Shown here: positions 28,551-36,844 of the stretch, one piece after another
How the letters are laid out: each line of letters opens with the position of its first letter
Position numbering within the stretch: the stretch's first letter is position 1
Source of the DNA: Hornefia butyriciproducens
Lineage (GTDB): Bacteria; Bacillota; Clostridia; Peptostreptococcales; Anaerovoracaceae
Reading direction: 5' to 3'
Length of the DNA stretch: 64,000 nucleotides
Assembly (NCBI RefSeq): GCF_009695915.1
Contig: NZ_VUMZ01000004.1
Coordinates: forward strand, 124,001-188,000
Made by a program: the position numbers and the translations under genes
The notes under the pieces: generated by a model
What the model was told of the DNA's origin: nothing
The model's database searches: none
What the model saw: the letters and a program-made list of their open reading frames with translations, nothing else

Positions 28551-28598
28551 ACAAAATAGGTTTTGCAGGTTAGTCATTAACCCACAAAACCTGCAAAC
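28551..28598. promoter_or_regulatory. Second copy of the 47-bp activator-type palindrome
   Basis: Its reverse complement reads GCAGGTTTTGTGGGTTAAT, closely matching the left arm at 2428-2450, and the other arm continues TAACCTGCAAAACCTA. It lies in the 350-bp gap between naxE and the riboswitch. Confidence 0.7.
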
Positions 28599-28643
28599 TC
28601 GCCGTGTCACAAAAAAGTTTCCGTAAAAGGGAGGTGCGCCCGG

Positions 28644-28710
28644 GCGAACCGTCTGAGCGGATCGTCTGAGCGCCCCCGTCTGAGCACCCCGTCTGTGCGG
28701 ACCGTCTGCG
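28644..28710. repeat. 13-14 bp tandem repeats directly 3' of naxE
   Basis: Five copies of a unit close to GCNCAGACGGNNC (minus strand) begin immediately after the naxE stop codon. The rest of the 28362-28710 gap holds the promoter, palindrome and a possible sigma-54 site described separately. Confidence 0.6.
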
Positions 28711-29379
28711 CTACTTCCTAAGCGCTTCGGCGATTCCGATGTCCGCAACGATTACATCACCGAGAAAATTGGACAGGCGTCTGTGATCATGAACAGGTTT
28801 TTTCGCATGGAAGGTAATCGTATAATCCGCCATAACGCTTTTCTCCGGTTCCTTCCAGTCGTCATAATCTCCCGGCAGCCCGCTGGGAATATCCAGCGAG
28901 AACACATCCGCTTTCTGATAGCCGAACTTGTTGATCAGTTCCACGGCGTTCAGCCCCTCATCCTTCAGCGCCCCATGGAATCCTGTTCCGTAGATGGCGT
29001 CCACAACGACATCATATCCCCCCGTGGCGGCCGCTGCCCGGCGGTTCATGACCTCAATTCTGTCGCGGATCAGCAGGTAGTTCTTCTTCGCATCCTCTGT
29101 CGCCGGTTCCCCCTCTACCAAAACAGCGGCAACGCTCCAGCCTGCCTCGCTCAGCCTGCGGGCGACCACAAAACCGTCTCCGCCGTTATTGCCTTTGCCG
29201 CAGAAAACCGCAGCCCTCGGCTTTTCGATGGATTTCGGAATGTTTTCTCTTATAATTTCAGCGGCGCGGGTCCCCGCATTCTCCATCATCCGGCTGTACG
29301 ACAATCCGGCTGCATCCGCCGCCCTCTCCAGTTCCTTCATTTCTTCGCAGGTCACGGTTTCCTTTTCGTATAATTCCAT
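28711..29379 (-). CDS. naxE: NAD(P)H-hydrate epimerase
   Basis: 222 residues, the YjeF N-terminal domain only. FCGKGNNGGDGFVVARRL is the nucleotide-binding motif and the catalytic Asp lies in VVVDAIYGTGFHG. It interconverts R and S forms of hydrated NAD(P)H for repair. The usual fused ADP-dependent dehydratase (NnrD) half is absent and must be elsewhere if present. Confidence 0.92.
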   Translation of the reverse strand: MELYEKETVTCEEMKELERAADAAGLSYSRMMENAGTRAAEIIRENIPKSIEKPRAAVFCGKGNNGGDGFVVARRLSEAGWSVAAVLVEGEPATEDAKKNYLLIRDRIEVMNRRAAAATGGYDVVVDAIYGTGFHGALKDEGLNAVELINKFGYQKADVFSLDIPSGLPGDYDDWKEPEKSVMADYTITFHAKKPVHDHRRLSNFLGDVIVADIGIAEALRK

Positions 29380-29453
29380 AAGTATCCCTCCAAATCATCG
29401 AAAATTCTGTGATTAATACCTACATCATACACCTTTTTCCGGATTCCGTAAAC

Positions 29454-29557
29454 AGTGTCTGCTTATTAAGCCCCCGTCGGACTTAATGGGCGCTGGCAGC
29501 AGCCTGTCAACAGCGCCGCGGCGCACCATCCAATGTCAGTGTGCGCCGGCAGACACT
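29454..29557 (-). repeat. Paired-cloverleaf element copy 1, module B
   Basis: Reverse orientation. Outer stem AGTGTCTG/CAGACACT encloses three hairpins: one on ATTAAGYCC/GGACTTAAT, one on GGCGCTG/CAGCGCC and one on GGCGCAC/GTGCGCC. See the fuller copy at 43887-44140. Confidence 0.85.
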
Positions 29558-29568
29558 GTTTGATGCTT

Positions 29569-29704
29569 ATGCTCAGGGATTCGGCCGTTTCCGAATCCCG
29601 CTGCCGCAGGATTTCCGGATGAAACGCCTTAAAATCCTTGCGGCAGGCCACCGAATATGCTCTTTGTATTATTGATCTTTCAAGCATATTCGATGGCTGA
29701 GCAT
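29569..29704 (-). repeat. Paired-cloverleaf element copy 1, module A
   Basis: Reverse orientation. Outer stem ATGCTCAG/CTGAGCAT (compensated against GTGCTCAG/CTGAGCAC of copy 2) encloses GGATTCGG/CCGAATCC, GCCGCA/TGCGGC and CGAATATGCT/AGCATATTCG hairpins. The pentamer TAAAC occurs directly at 29449-29453 and 29709-29713, flanking modules B and A together. Confidence 0.85.
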
Positions 29705-29713
29705 GCATTAAAC

Positions 29714-29777
29714 AGTGTCTGCTCATTAAGTCCCCGTCGGGCTTAATGGGCACCGACATCAGCTTGTCAGCAGCGCC
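29714..29777 (-). repeat. Truncated additional module B, overlapping the kinase gene end
   Basis: Retains AGTGTCTG, the ATTAAGTCC/GGGCTTAAT hairpin and part of the GCGCTG hairpin, then ends in the sensor kinase reading frame. It supplies the kinase's last codons (RRC) and its TGA stop. Confidence 0.75.
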
Positions 29778-31395
29778 TCGGCATCATCAGAACACATTTG
29801 AACAGGTCGCCGTCAATTGACACGCGGAACCGGCCTCCCATCACAGCCGCCAGATCCCTGGCGATAGCAAGTCCGAGTCCGCTGCCCTCCGTGTTCCGTG
29901 CATCGTCGCCTCTGGTAAACCGGCTCATCAGCTCATCCGTGTCGATATTGAGCGGCGCATCCGAAATATTTTTGACCGTCATGATACGCATGTCCGGTTC
30001 CCCCGCTTTGTGTTCCTCATCTATATCGATGTAGACGCGGCTGCCCTCCAGCGCATATTTCCCGACATTTGTCAGCATATTTTCCATAATCCGGTAGAGC
30101 AGCCTTCCGTCTCCGAGGATCATTGCCGGTTCCTCCGGAGGCGTAAACACCACGGAGAGATCCCTTTCCTTCAGCTGGTCCGAAAATTCTCCCAGCGCCT
30201 GTTCCGTCAGCGCTCTCAGATCAAGCGTTTCCAGAGAAACCGGAATGTCCCCGCTGGATGCTTTTGCCGCCTCGAACAGATCCTCCGTCAGCTTGTACAG
30301 ACTTTTTGTCTTTTCATCGATCACCTGCAGATACTCCTCCGCATTGGGGCTGTCCAGTCCTTCATTTTCCAGAAGATCCACATAGGTAATCATCGAAGTC
30401 AGCGGTGTCCGCAGATCGTGGGACACATTTGTGATCAGCTCCGTTTTCATCCGTTCATTCTTCAGCTCGTTTGACACCGCAATCTGCTGCGCGTCCGCAA
30501 TCGAGTTGACCTTTTCCGCCAGGCGCTCGAACTCACCGTCCCCGGGCAGATTTATTTTGTACTCCAGATTCCCCGACGCAACCTCAGTGATTCCCTGCTT
30601 CACCGCGTCATATCTTGCAAAATATTTCGGGACGACAACAAAGATAAGTATCAGAACCGCGATCGCGCCCACCATGGTTGCCGACGCCAGCGTCAGCAGC
30701 ACCAGCACGATCATCAGATTACGATAGGTTTTCTCACTCTGAGCCAGTCCGTGATAGATTCCGATTGCCAGCCAGCCGATGAATGTGCCCTTCCAGAATC
30801 CGCGGTTTTTCAGTTTCTTTGCGATGGCGTGAATGATCAGCAGCTCAAACAGAGCGATCAGCGCCAGGAGAATCACTGCAAGCGCGATCTCCATTGACGC
30901 GGAAAACAGCAGCGCCTCGTCAGAAACCCCGGCATAGGTCCTAATCAGTTCTGAATAACTGACATTGCCGGCGCCGGTCAGATGACCGAGCAGTCTGACG
31001 TGGCGGTATGCATTCTGCAGAAGCCATCCGGCGGGAACGCAGATACAGGCAGCGCATATTCCAAGCAGCAGATGCACCTCCGCGAAGATCCGATCAAACC
31101 AGGTCATGCACACACCTCCCCCTTCTTTCAGGCGCCCGCATTTCATCACGGATATTACCAGGCTGACAAAGAATACCGCAATCCCGGCAAACAGAATCGC
31201 CCAGAACGGAGTCATCACGTTATTCACCCGGCTCGTCGTCAGTCCGAAGTCATAAGACTGATTCTCATACCGGAATCTGATCAGAGTATCCAAAAAGAGC
31301 CCGTCCGCGAAAACCGCCACAAAGGACAGAATCGCCAGCACTGACGCAACGTCGCAGACTCTCTTTCTCTCATATCCTTCCATATTGTTTTCCAT
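29767..31395 (-). CDS. Two-component sensor histidine kinase
   Basis: 542 residues. Several membrane helices over residues 1-265, then a HAMP-like linker, HisKA with the phospho-acceptor histidine in NVSHDLRTPLTSMITYVDLLENEG, and HATPase_c with GSGLGLAIARDLAAVMGG. It resembles VanS/KinB-type kinases in the catalytic half. The multi-helix N-terminus with no large external loop suggests intramembrane sensing. The C-terminal residues and stop codon are supplied by a repeat element. It follows the response regulator gene on the same strand. Confidence 0.92.
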   Translation of the reverse strand: MENNMEGYERKRVCDVASVLAILSFVAVFADGLFLDTLIRFRYENQSYDFGLTTSRVNNVMTPFWAILFAGIAVFFVSLVISVMKCGRLKEGGGVCMTWFDRIFAEVHLLLGICAACICVPAGWLLQNAYRHVRLLGHLTGAGNVSYSELIRTYAGVSDEALLFSASMEIALAVILLALIALFELLIIHAIAKKLKNRGFWKGTFIGWLAIGIYHGLAQSEKTYRNLMIVLVLLTLASATMVGAIAVLILIFVVVPKYFARYDAVKQGITEVASGNLEYKINLPGDGEFERLAEKVNSIADAQQIAVSNELKNERMKTELITNVSHDLRTPLTSMITYVDLLENEGLDSPNAEEYLQVIDEKTKSLYKLTEDLFEAAKASSGDIPVSLETLDLRALTEQALGEFSDQLKERDLSVVFTPPEEPAMILGDGRLLYRIMENMLTNVGKYALEGSRVYIDIDEEHKAGEPDMRIMTVKNISDAPLNIDTDELMSRFTRGDDARNTEGSGLGLAIARDLAAVMGGRFRVSIDGDLFKCVLMMPRRC

Positions 31396-31434
31396 TCGCC
31401 ATTTCCCCTTTCGTCAATTTCCTCTTCATCATTT

Positions 31435-31516
31435 CCCCCTTTCAAACCTCACGCGTCTCTTTCAGCCTTACGTTTACCCCCTTTCAGCCTCAGGCTTCCC
31501 CCTTCAGACCTCACGC
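31435..31516. repeat. About 20-bp tandem repeat overlapping the response-regulator stop
   Basis: Read on the minus strand, four imperfect units of GTGAGGYYTGAARGGGGGAA. The first unit encodes the last residues (REV) and TGA stop of the response regulator. Confidence 0.6.
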
Positions 31517-32208
31517 TGATATTTCTCCACCTTGTAGCCGGTTCCCCAGACCACCTTCAGATACTGCGGGTTCCCCGGGTCGATCTCAATCTTCTCCCGG
31601 ATATGACGGATATGCACCGCCACAGTATTTTCCGGGTTGTACGCCGGCTCGTCCCAGACCTTCTCGTAAATCTGTTCGATGGAGAAAACGCGCCCCGCGT
31701 TTTTCACCAGAAACAGGAGGATCCGGTATTCCGTAGGCGTCAGTGAAACCGGTCTGCCGTCCACTTCCACGCTTTTCTTCGCGTCGTCCAGAGTCAGACC
31801 GCCGCTGCGCCAGACATCGCCGGACTCTTCTTTGTGCAGACTCCCCAGATCCGTGTACCGCCTCAGCTGCGACTTCACCCTGGCTACCAGCTCCATGGGA
31901 TTGAACGGCTTTGTCACATAGTCGTCCGCGCCGACATTGAGTCCGTTGATTTTGTCATAATCCTGCACCTTCGCCGACAGCATGATGATCGGAATGTTTT
32001 TCTCCTGCCGAATCCGCATAGTCGCCTGAATTCCGTCCATGCGCGGCATCATGACATCCATCAGGATCAGGTGGATATCGTTTTTCTTTACCGCATCCAG
32101 CGCCTCAAGTCCATCCCGGGCCTGTATCACATGATAGCCTTCATTCCTCAGATAAATCTCAATCGCCCGGGAAATTTCCCGGTCGTCGTCACAGATCAGA
32201 ATATTCAT
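31504..32208 (-). CDS. OmpR-family response regulator
   Basis: 234 residues. Receiver domain with acidic DDD at 7-9, phospho-acceptor Asp 51 in LILMDVMMPRMDG and KPF at about 103; then an OmpR-type winged helix (LTPTEYRILLFLVKNAGRVFSIEQIYEKVWDEPAYNPENTVAVHIRHIREKI region; key WDEP and VHIRHIREKI). It resembles VanR. ATG at 32208 has AAGGAAGCGG upstream; an open frame reaching 9 codons further is unlikely. It pairs with the downstream kinase. Confidence 0.93.
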   Translation of the reverse strand: MNILICDDDREISRAIEIYLRNEGYHVIQARDGLEALDAVKKNDIHLILMDVMMPRMDGIQATMRIRQEKNIPIIMLSAKVQDYDKINGLNVGADDYVTKPFNPMELVARVKSQLRRYTDLGSLHKEESGDVWRSGGLTLDDAKKSVEVDGRPVSLTPTEYRILLFLVKNAGRVFSIEQIYEKVWDEPAYNPENTVAVHIRHIREKIEIDPGNPQYLKVVWGTGYKVEKYQREV

Positions 32209-32249
32209 TTCCGCTTCCTTTCCTGTTTCTGACAACAGTATAATAAAGA

Positions 32250-32295
32250 GACTTTAAGAAATTGCTGTGAAAAATCTTAGGAATTTCTTAAAGTC
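32250..32295. promoter_or_regulatory. Inverted repeat between DUF134 gene and response regulator
   Basis: Perfect 14-base arms (GACTTTAAGAAATT/AATTTCTTAAAGTC) with an 18-base loop. On the minus strand it follows the DUF134-FeMoco gene and is trailed by a modest T-run, so it may be a terminator, but TATTATACT just beyond is a plausible response-regulator -10, so an operator is also possible. Confidence 0.55.
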
Positions 32296-32315
32296 CCGTC
32301 GTGTACCTTCTGCGT

Positions 32316-33131
32316 CTAGTGTCCGCAGGTTCCGCCATGGCCGCAGTCTCCGCCGTGGCCGTGGTTCTCTCCGTGGCCGCAGCCTCCGCCGTGTCCGTGC
32401 TTCTCGCCGTGACCGCAGCCTCCGCCGTGCCCGTGATCGTGATGGCTGCAGACGGTTTCCGGATTGTAGTCCAGAGTTCCCGCTGCCAGCGCCCGTGCAG
32501 CTTCATCCGCCGGTCCGCTCACTCCGGGGTACAAAGCGATGCCCGCCTCGGCCAGAGCCGTTCTGGCTCCGCCGCCGATTCCGCCGCAGATCAGCGCATC
32601 CACATCCGCTTTCTTCAGAAATCCGGCCAGCGCTCCGTGGCCTGCTCCGCGAACCGGTATCACAGTTTCGCGCCGAATCTCTCCATTCTCAATATCATAA
32701 ATTTTAAACTGCTCCGTGTGTCCGAAATGCTGAAATACCATTCCGTCCTCGTATGCTGCCGCAAGTCTCATCGTATTACTCCCTTTCTCCGAAAAATCCG
32801 CCGGGAGGTCCGGACGGCTTCCGGAAAGCCGGTAGTCGCCGCCCGAGATCCGGAGAGTTTTTCCGTTCACAAGTGCATCCGCCAGCTTTCCGCGAGCGCT
32901 GTCGTAAATTGCGGTAACCGTCGTCCTTGCAACCTCCATCTGCTCCGCGCACTGCTGCTGCGTCAACTTCTCATGGTCGATCAGACGAACAGCTTCGTAT
33001 TCCTCCAACGTCATCACAACGGTTTCCGTGGCATCGCCCGGAGATTTCCTCCCGACTTCGTCCGTCGCCGGTGAAAACTCCCAGTAGTCCGGAAAGCAGC
33101 ATATTCTTCTGCATCTCTTGGGTCTCGGCAT
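32316..33131 (-). CDS. DUF134 regulator fused to dinitrogenase-cofactor-like domain, His/Cys tail
   Basis: 271 residues. Residues 1-95 are DUF134, a sigma-factor-like helix-turn-helix with PRPKRCRRI and LTQQQCAEQMEVARTTV. Residues about 118-222 are a NifX/NifB-type dinitrogenase iron-molybdenum cofactor-binding fold (AAYEDGMVFQHFGHTEQFKIYDIENGEI to GGIGGGARTALAEAGI). The last 45 residues are an extreme metal-binding tail with three or so copies of GHGGGCGHGEKH, giving more than 15 His and five Cys. It probably senses or binds a metal or cluster. Two identical palindromes just upstream probably serve its autoregulation. Confidence 0.87.
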   Translation of the reverse strand: MPRPKRCRRICCFPDYWEFSPATDEVGRKSPGDATETVVMTLEEYEAVRLIDHEKLTQQQCAEQMEVARTTVTAIYDSARGKLADALVNGKTLRISGGDYRLSGSRPDLPADFSEKGSNTMRLAAAYEDGMVFQHFGHTEQFKIYDIENGEIRRETVIPVRGAGHGALAGFLKKADVDALICGGIGGGARTALAEAGIALYPGVSGPADEAARALAAGTLDYNPETVCSHHDHGHGGGCGHGEKHGHGGGCGHGENHGHGGDCGHGGTCGH

Positions 33132-33160
33132 ATTTCCTCCCTGTTAACTGTAAAAGCTTT

Positions 33161-33206
33161 TTGACATATGTCAATAACTATACTACTCCCGTTTACGACA
33201 TATGTC
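33161..33206. promoter_or_regulatory. Two GACATATGTC operators in the DUF134-deoD divergent region
   Basis: GACATATGTC occurs at 33163-33172 and again at 33197-33206, 34 bases apart (about three helical turns), each followed by AATAAC. The first lies inside the perfect palindrome TTGACATATGTCAA and overlaps the likely -35 (TTGACA) of the DUF134 gene; a TACAGT -10 follows at 16-17 bases. Probable binding sites for DUF134. Confidence 0.65.
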
Positions 33207-33229
33207 AATAACCATTCTTCGTCATCCTG

Positions 33230-33238
33230 TGATATAAT
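33230..33238 (+). promoter_or_regulatory. Extended -10 promoter of deoD
   Basis: TGATATAAT at 33230-33238 with no good -35; the second GACATATGTC operator lies about 25 bases upstream. A leader of about 45 bases with AGGAGG precedes deoD. Confidence 0.6.
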
Positions 33239-33290
33239 TTTGGGTGTACACAAAAAACGAATGCTGCGAAAAGAACAGGAGGTAAGCATC

Positions 33291-33998
33291 ATGTCATTAC
33301 ATATCGCCGTTGACCATCGTGCGCCGGTGGCAGAATCGGTGCTGATGCCGGGAGATCCTCTCCGGGCTCAGTTTATCGCGGAGAATTTTCTGGACAATCC
33401 GATCCGGTACTCCGAAATCCGCAATATGTACGGTTACACCGGAACATACAAAGGCGTTCCCGTTTCCGTACAGGGAAGCGGAATGGGAATGCCCTCCATG
33501 GGAATCTATTCCTGGGAACTGTACAACGAGCACGGGGTGGAGAACATTATCCGGATCGGCACAGCGGGCTCCTTCCGGGAGGACATCAACGTCGGAGAGA
33601 TCGTGGTCGGACTAGCCGCATCCACCGATTCCAACTTTCAGCACGCGTTCGATGTGCCGGGGCAGTACTCGCCCTGCTGCAGCTATCCGCTTCTGAACAA
33701 GCTGCAGGAAGCCGGCAAAGAAACCGGGATTCCCTTCACGGCAGGCAACATCGTTTCCTGCGACGTATTCTATGAAACCACCGAAGACTGGTGGAAACGC
33801 TGGGCACGCATGGGCGTCATGGCTGTGGAAATGGAGGCTGCCGCCCTGTACATGAACGCTGCGTACTGCAGGAAAAATGCACTGGCCATCATGACCATCA
33901 GCGACAGTTTTGTGACCGGAGAGAAGACCACCGCCGAGGAGAGGCAGACCACCTTCACCGATATGATGAAACTCGCTCTGGAGGCCGCCGTGAAGTAA
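33291..33998 (+). CDS. deoD: Purine nucleoside phosphorylase
   Basis: 235 residues, hexameric DeoD type. MPGDPLRAQFIAENFL is the phosphate-binding loop, IIRIGTAGSFREDI follows, and VEMEAAALYMNAA supplies the sugar-binding region, with SDSFVTGE near the end carrying the catalytic Asp. It phosphorolyses purine (deoxy)ribonucleosides to base and sugar-1-phosphate. ATG 33291 has a strong AGGAGG; the frame is open 41 codons upstream across the operators, which is not credible coding. Confidence 0.96.
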   Translation: MSLHIAVDHRAPVAESVLMPGDPLRAQFIAENFLDNPIRYSEIRNMYGYTGTYKGVPVSVQGSGMGMPSMGIYSWELYNEHGVENIIRIGTAGSFREDINVGEIVVGLAASTDSNFQHAFDVPGQYSPCCSYPLLNKLQEAGKETGIPFTAGNIVSCDVFYETTEDWWKRWARMGVMAVEMEAAALYMNAAYCRKNALAIMTISDSFVTGEKTTAEERQTTFTDMMKLALEAAVK

Positions 33999-34079
33999 CC
34001 GGCTCGTCCAGTCAGGCAAGGGGACTTCACCCGTTTCATGTGGCCGGGGTGCCTTCCCCCATCTAATACGATCAGCCAA

Positions 34080-34104
34080 GGAGCCGTCACCGGCTCCCTG
34101 TTTT
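34080..34104 (+). terminator. deoD terminator
   Basis: GGAGCCG-TCAC-CGGCTCC followed by CTGTTTT. It overlaps the end of the convergent BTAD regulator gene. Confidence 0.65.
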
Positions 34105-35373
34105 CATGCCAACAGAAGAATTCGTTCCGTTCATTCGTTTCTGCTGTCTGATGTGAGCGGACTCCAGAACATCCATGCCATGAGAGATACTGAAATCCTG
34201 ATTCTGTCGATGGGTCTCAAAATATTCCCGGACCTTGTCCGTAAAGTCTAGTGCATCTTCCTCGGACACGTCGATCAGCAGTACCGCGTACTGCGTCGGT
34301 CCGGAGCGCGTGAACACCGTCTTATAGTGAAGCATGAAGGCGATAGCATTTTCCAGAATTCTCAGGTGAACCTGCTTTTCTTCCTCCGACGCCTTCGCAC
34401 CCTCCCGAAGTTTCAGAGAGTACACAGAAAGACGGGCGATCCCGATCGCCTGACCCAGTTGACGTGCCACCATACGGTAAATCTGTCGGAAATCATCGTA
34501 TTCCACGAAAAATCCGGATACATAATCGAGTTTTTCCTCCAGGTCCGAGGTAAGTTCCCCCGGTGACAGGTCACGTTCCGGCATTCCACTTTGGGAAAGG
34601 CGCGCCGCTGCCAGGAACACGTCTTCTGCGGGATTCAGGTCTTGTTCGTGTGTCGACTCGCCGCGGGACAGAGTTTTGACCCGGCTGTACATCTCGGAGG
34701 CGGCGCTGTAATTCCCCATGGCCACATAGGCGGAAATCAGGTAATAGAAATAAACTTCCTCGTCGGGCTGACGCATCAGTGCATCATTACAGACGCTCAC
34801 CACCTTCTGATATTCGCCCCGCCCGGTCAGAATCGTCCTCAACTTTGTCACCGCATCGCGATACAGAGTTCCGAACCGGGTACGCAGCGCGGTCAGCCAC
34901 GGGTGGCCCTCTGCCATCTCAGACACATCCCCCTTATACAGGGACAGTGCCCTGTACAGGAGCTCCATCCGCTCATCCTCACTCCGCGCTCCGCCCGAAG
35001 CCGTCTCGACCAGCTTCTCAAACTCCAGCGCATCGATTTCATGAGGAATTTCGTTATTAAAGAAGTATGTTCCGTAGGCGCTCTGGATAATCTCGCCGCC
35101 CGGCCGGAATCCCAGGGAGTCCAGTTCCCGGCGCAACTTGAACACCAGTACCTTCAGCGAGTTCGTCGGATTCACAACCTCTGTTCCGTACCACAGAACG
35201 TCAATCAGTTCCTTCTGTCCCACTGCCCTGTCATAATTCATCAGAAGATATCCGAACAGCAGCCACATCTTCCTGGCGTTGCCTCTGGCCATCCCGGTTC
35301 CGATTACCTTGTCACCGCAGCTGACCCGGAATCCGCCCAGGATCTGAATCTTAAGCACATCACTCAATTTCAT
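34087..35373 (-). CDS. BTAD (SARP-like) transcriptional regulator
   Basis: 428 residues. N-terminal OmpR-type winged helix (NARKMWLLFGYLLMNYDRAVGQKELIDVLW), then a bacterial transcriptional activation domain with TPR-like helices (to about 245). The last 150 residues (GIARLSVYSLKLREG, then TQYAVLLIDVSEEDA) have a layout like a degenerate GGDEF domain lacking the GGDEF motif. BTAD regulators are best known in actinomycete antibiotic control, but homologues are found in Clostridia. It overlaps the end of murE by 14 bases. No target can be assigned. Confidence 0.82.
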   Translation of the reverse strand: MKLSDVLKIQILGGFRVSCGDKVIGTGMARGNARKMWLLFGYLLMNYDRAVGQKELIDVLWYGTEVVNPTNSLKVLVFKLRRELDSLGFRPGGEIIQSAYGTYFFNNEIPHEIDALEFEKLVETASGGARSEDERMELLYRALSLYKGDVSEMAEGHPWLTALRTRFGTLYRDAVTKLRTILTGRGEYQKVVSVCNDALMRQPDEEVYFYYLISAYVAMGNYSAASEMYSRVKTLSRGESTHEQDLNPAEDVFLAAARLSQSGMPERDLSPGELTSDLEEKLDYVSGFFVEYDDFRQIYRMVARQLGQAIGIARLSVYSLKLREGAKASEEEKQVHLRILENAIAFMLHYKTVFTRSGPTQYAVLLIDVSEEDALDFTDKVREYFETHRQNQDFSISHGMDVLESAHIRQQKRMNGTNSSVGMKTGSR

Positions 35374-36835
35374 CCCCCCTGCCGATGCTCCGCAGTTTTC
35401 TCAGCGCCTCCCGCGCCGCTTCATTGTCCCCGATCCAGGGAACCCGTCCGTCTTCATAGTACATATAGGACTCATCGCCCTTGCCGAGGATGAGCACCAG
35501 ATCGCCGGGCTTCGCCATGCATATCGCCTTCTCTATGGCGGTTTTCCGGTCTTCCACAAAAACCCCGCTACCGCCGCTTTCCTTCACGCCGGAAAGTATG
35601 ACAGCTCCAATGTCAGAAGCCTTCTCGTTTCTGGGATCCTCTTCCGTAACCACCACCTGCGCGCAGTGCCGTCCGGCGATGGCTCCCAGTACCTTCCGCT
35701 TGACTTTGTCCCTCTTTCCGGCGCTGCCGAAGACCGCGATGATGTTCCCGTCATCCTTTGTAATCGCATCCCCGTACTCAAAGACCTTGTCGAAACCGTC
35801 CGGCGTATGGGCGTAGTCGACGATCACGCCGAAGTCCTGCCCCTCGTCGATAATTTCCATCCGGCCGTCTACCTGCGGAATATCTTCCAGCAGAGGAAGC
35901 ATTTTATCCAGCGGCATCCCGCATTCGTGCATGGCCGCAATAGCCGCCAGCAGATTGTAAATGTTGTAGAGCGCGATCAGATTGGTGCGCACAGGGCGGG
36001 CGCCTTCCTTTGTAACAAGCGTAAACGCCGTTCCCTCCGTGGTCAGTCTCACGTCCTCCGCCATATAGTCCGCCGGTTCCAGAACGCCCGTGCCGTAGGT
36101 CACGTAACGGCAGGCACAGCACTCCTTCAGCCCCTCGATGCTCGCCTCGTCGTCTGCGTTCAGAACGGCGACGCCGTCCTTTTTCATGTGACGGAACAAA
36201 AGCTTCTTAGCCTCGAAGTAGTTCTCCATCGTCTTGTGGTAATCGAGATGGTCATAGGTCAGATTGGTGAAAATCGCACAGTCGAAATCCACCGAGTCCA
36301 CCCGTCCCATGGAAAGCCCGTGGGAACTCACCTCCATGGCGGCAGCCTTCATCCCGTGCTCCGCCATTTCTGCGAGGTCGCTGTGAACCTCAATCTGGTC
36401 GGGCGTTGTCAGCGTCGGCACCCGGCTGTAATTTCCGTAGCGCACTGCGATGGTTCCCATATATCCGCAAGGGACCTCTGCAGAGAAAATATCACTTATA
36501 ATGCTGGCAGTCGTGGATTTCCCGTTCGTTCCCGTAACGCCGAACATGGTCAGTCTGTGGCTCGGGCTTCCGTAAAACAGGTCGCAGATCCGGTTCAGTT
36601 CCTGCATAACATTCTCTCTGTGAAGATAACAGACACCGTCGCGCTTCTCCACAGGCTCGCTGTGAACAATCGCCGCCGCACCCGCATCGGCAGCCTTCCC
36701 CGCAAAATCGTGGCCGTCCGCCTCCAGACCTTTCAGACAGAAAAAGATGCTGCCCGGTTTCACTTTGCGGGAATCCATGGCAAGTCCGGTAATCTCGATT
36801 TCCGGCGCGCCCTCAAACAGTAAAGACAGTTTCAT
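35360..36835 (-). CDS. murE: UDP-MurNAc-tripeptide synthetase
   Basis: 491 residues. ATP-binding loop GVTGTNGKSTTASII, family region MEVSSHGLSMGRVDSV, and the substrate motif TEEDPRNEKA. The arginine there favours meso-diaminopimelate as the amino acid added. It is the third Mur ligase step of peptidoglycan precursor synthesis in the cytoplasm. It is unusual to find it away from the dcw cluster and between nadE and a BTAD regulator, with short gaps (9 and -14 bases), so these may form an operon. Confidence 0.94.
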   Translation of the reverse strand: MKLSLLFEGAPEIEITGLAMDSRKVKPGSIFFCLKGLEADGHDFAGKAADAGAAAIVHSEPVEKRDGVCYLHRENVMQELNRICDLFYGSPSHRLTMFGVTGTNGKSTTASIISDIFSAEVPCGYMGTIAVRYGNYSRVPTLTTPDQIEVHSDLAEMAEHGMKAAAMEVSSHGLSMGRVDSVDFDCAIFTNLTYDHLDYHKTMENYFEAKKLLFRHMKKDGVAVLNADDEASIEGLKECCACRYVTYGTGVLEPADYMAEDVRLTTEGTAFTLVTKEGARPVRTNLIALYNIYNLLAAIAAMHECGMPLDKMLPLLEDIPQVDGRMEIIDEGQDFGVIVDYAHTPDGFDKVFEYGDAITKDDGNIIAVFGSAGKRDKVKRKVLGAIAGRHCAQVVVTEEDPRNEKASDIGAVILSGVKESGGSGVFVEDRKTAIEKAICMAKPGDLVLILGKGDESYMYYEDGRVPWIGDNEAAREALRKLRSIGRGDEIE

Positions 36836-36844
36836 CAGAACCTC

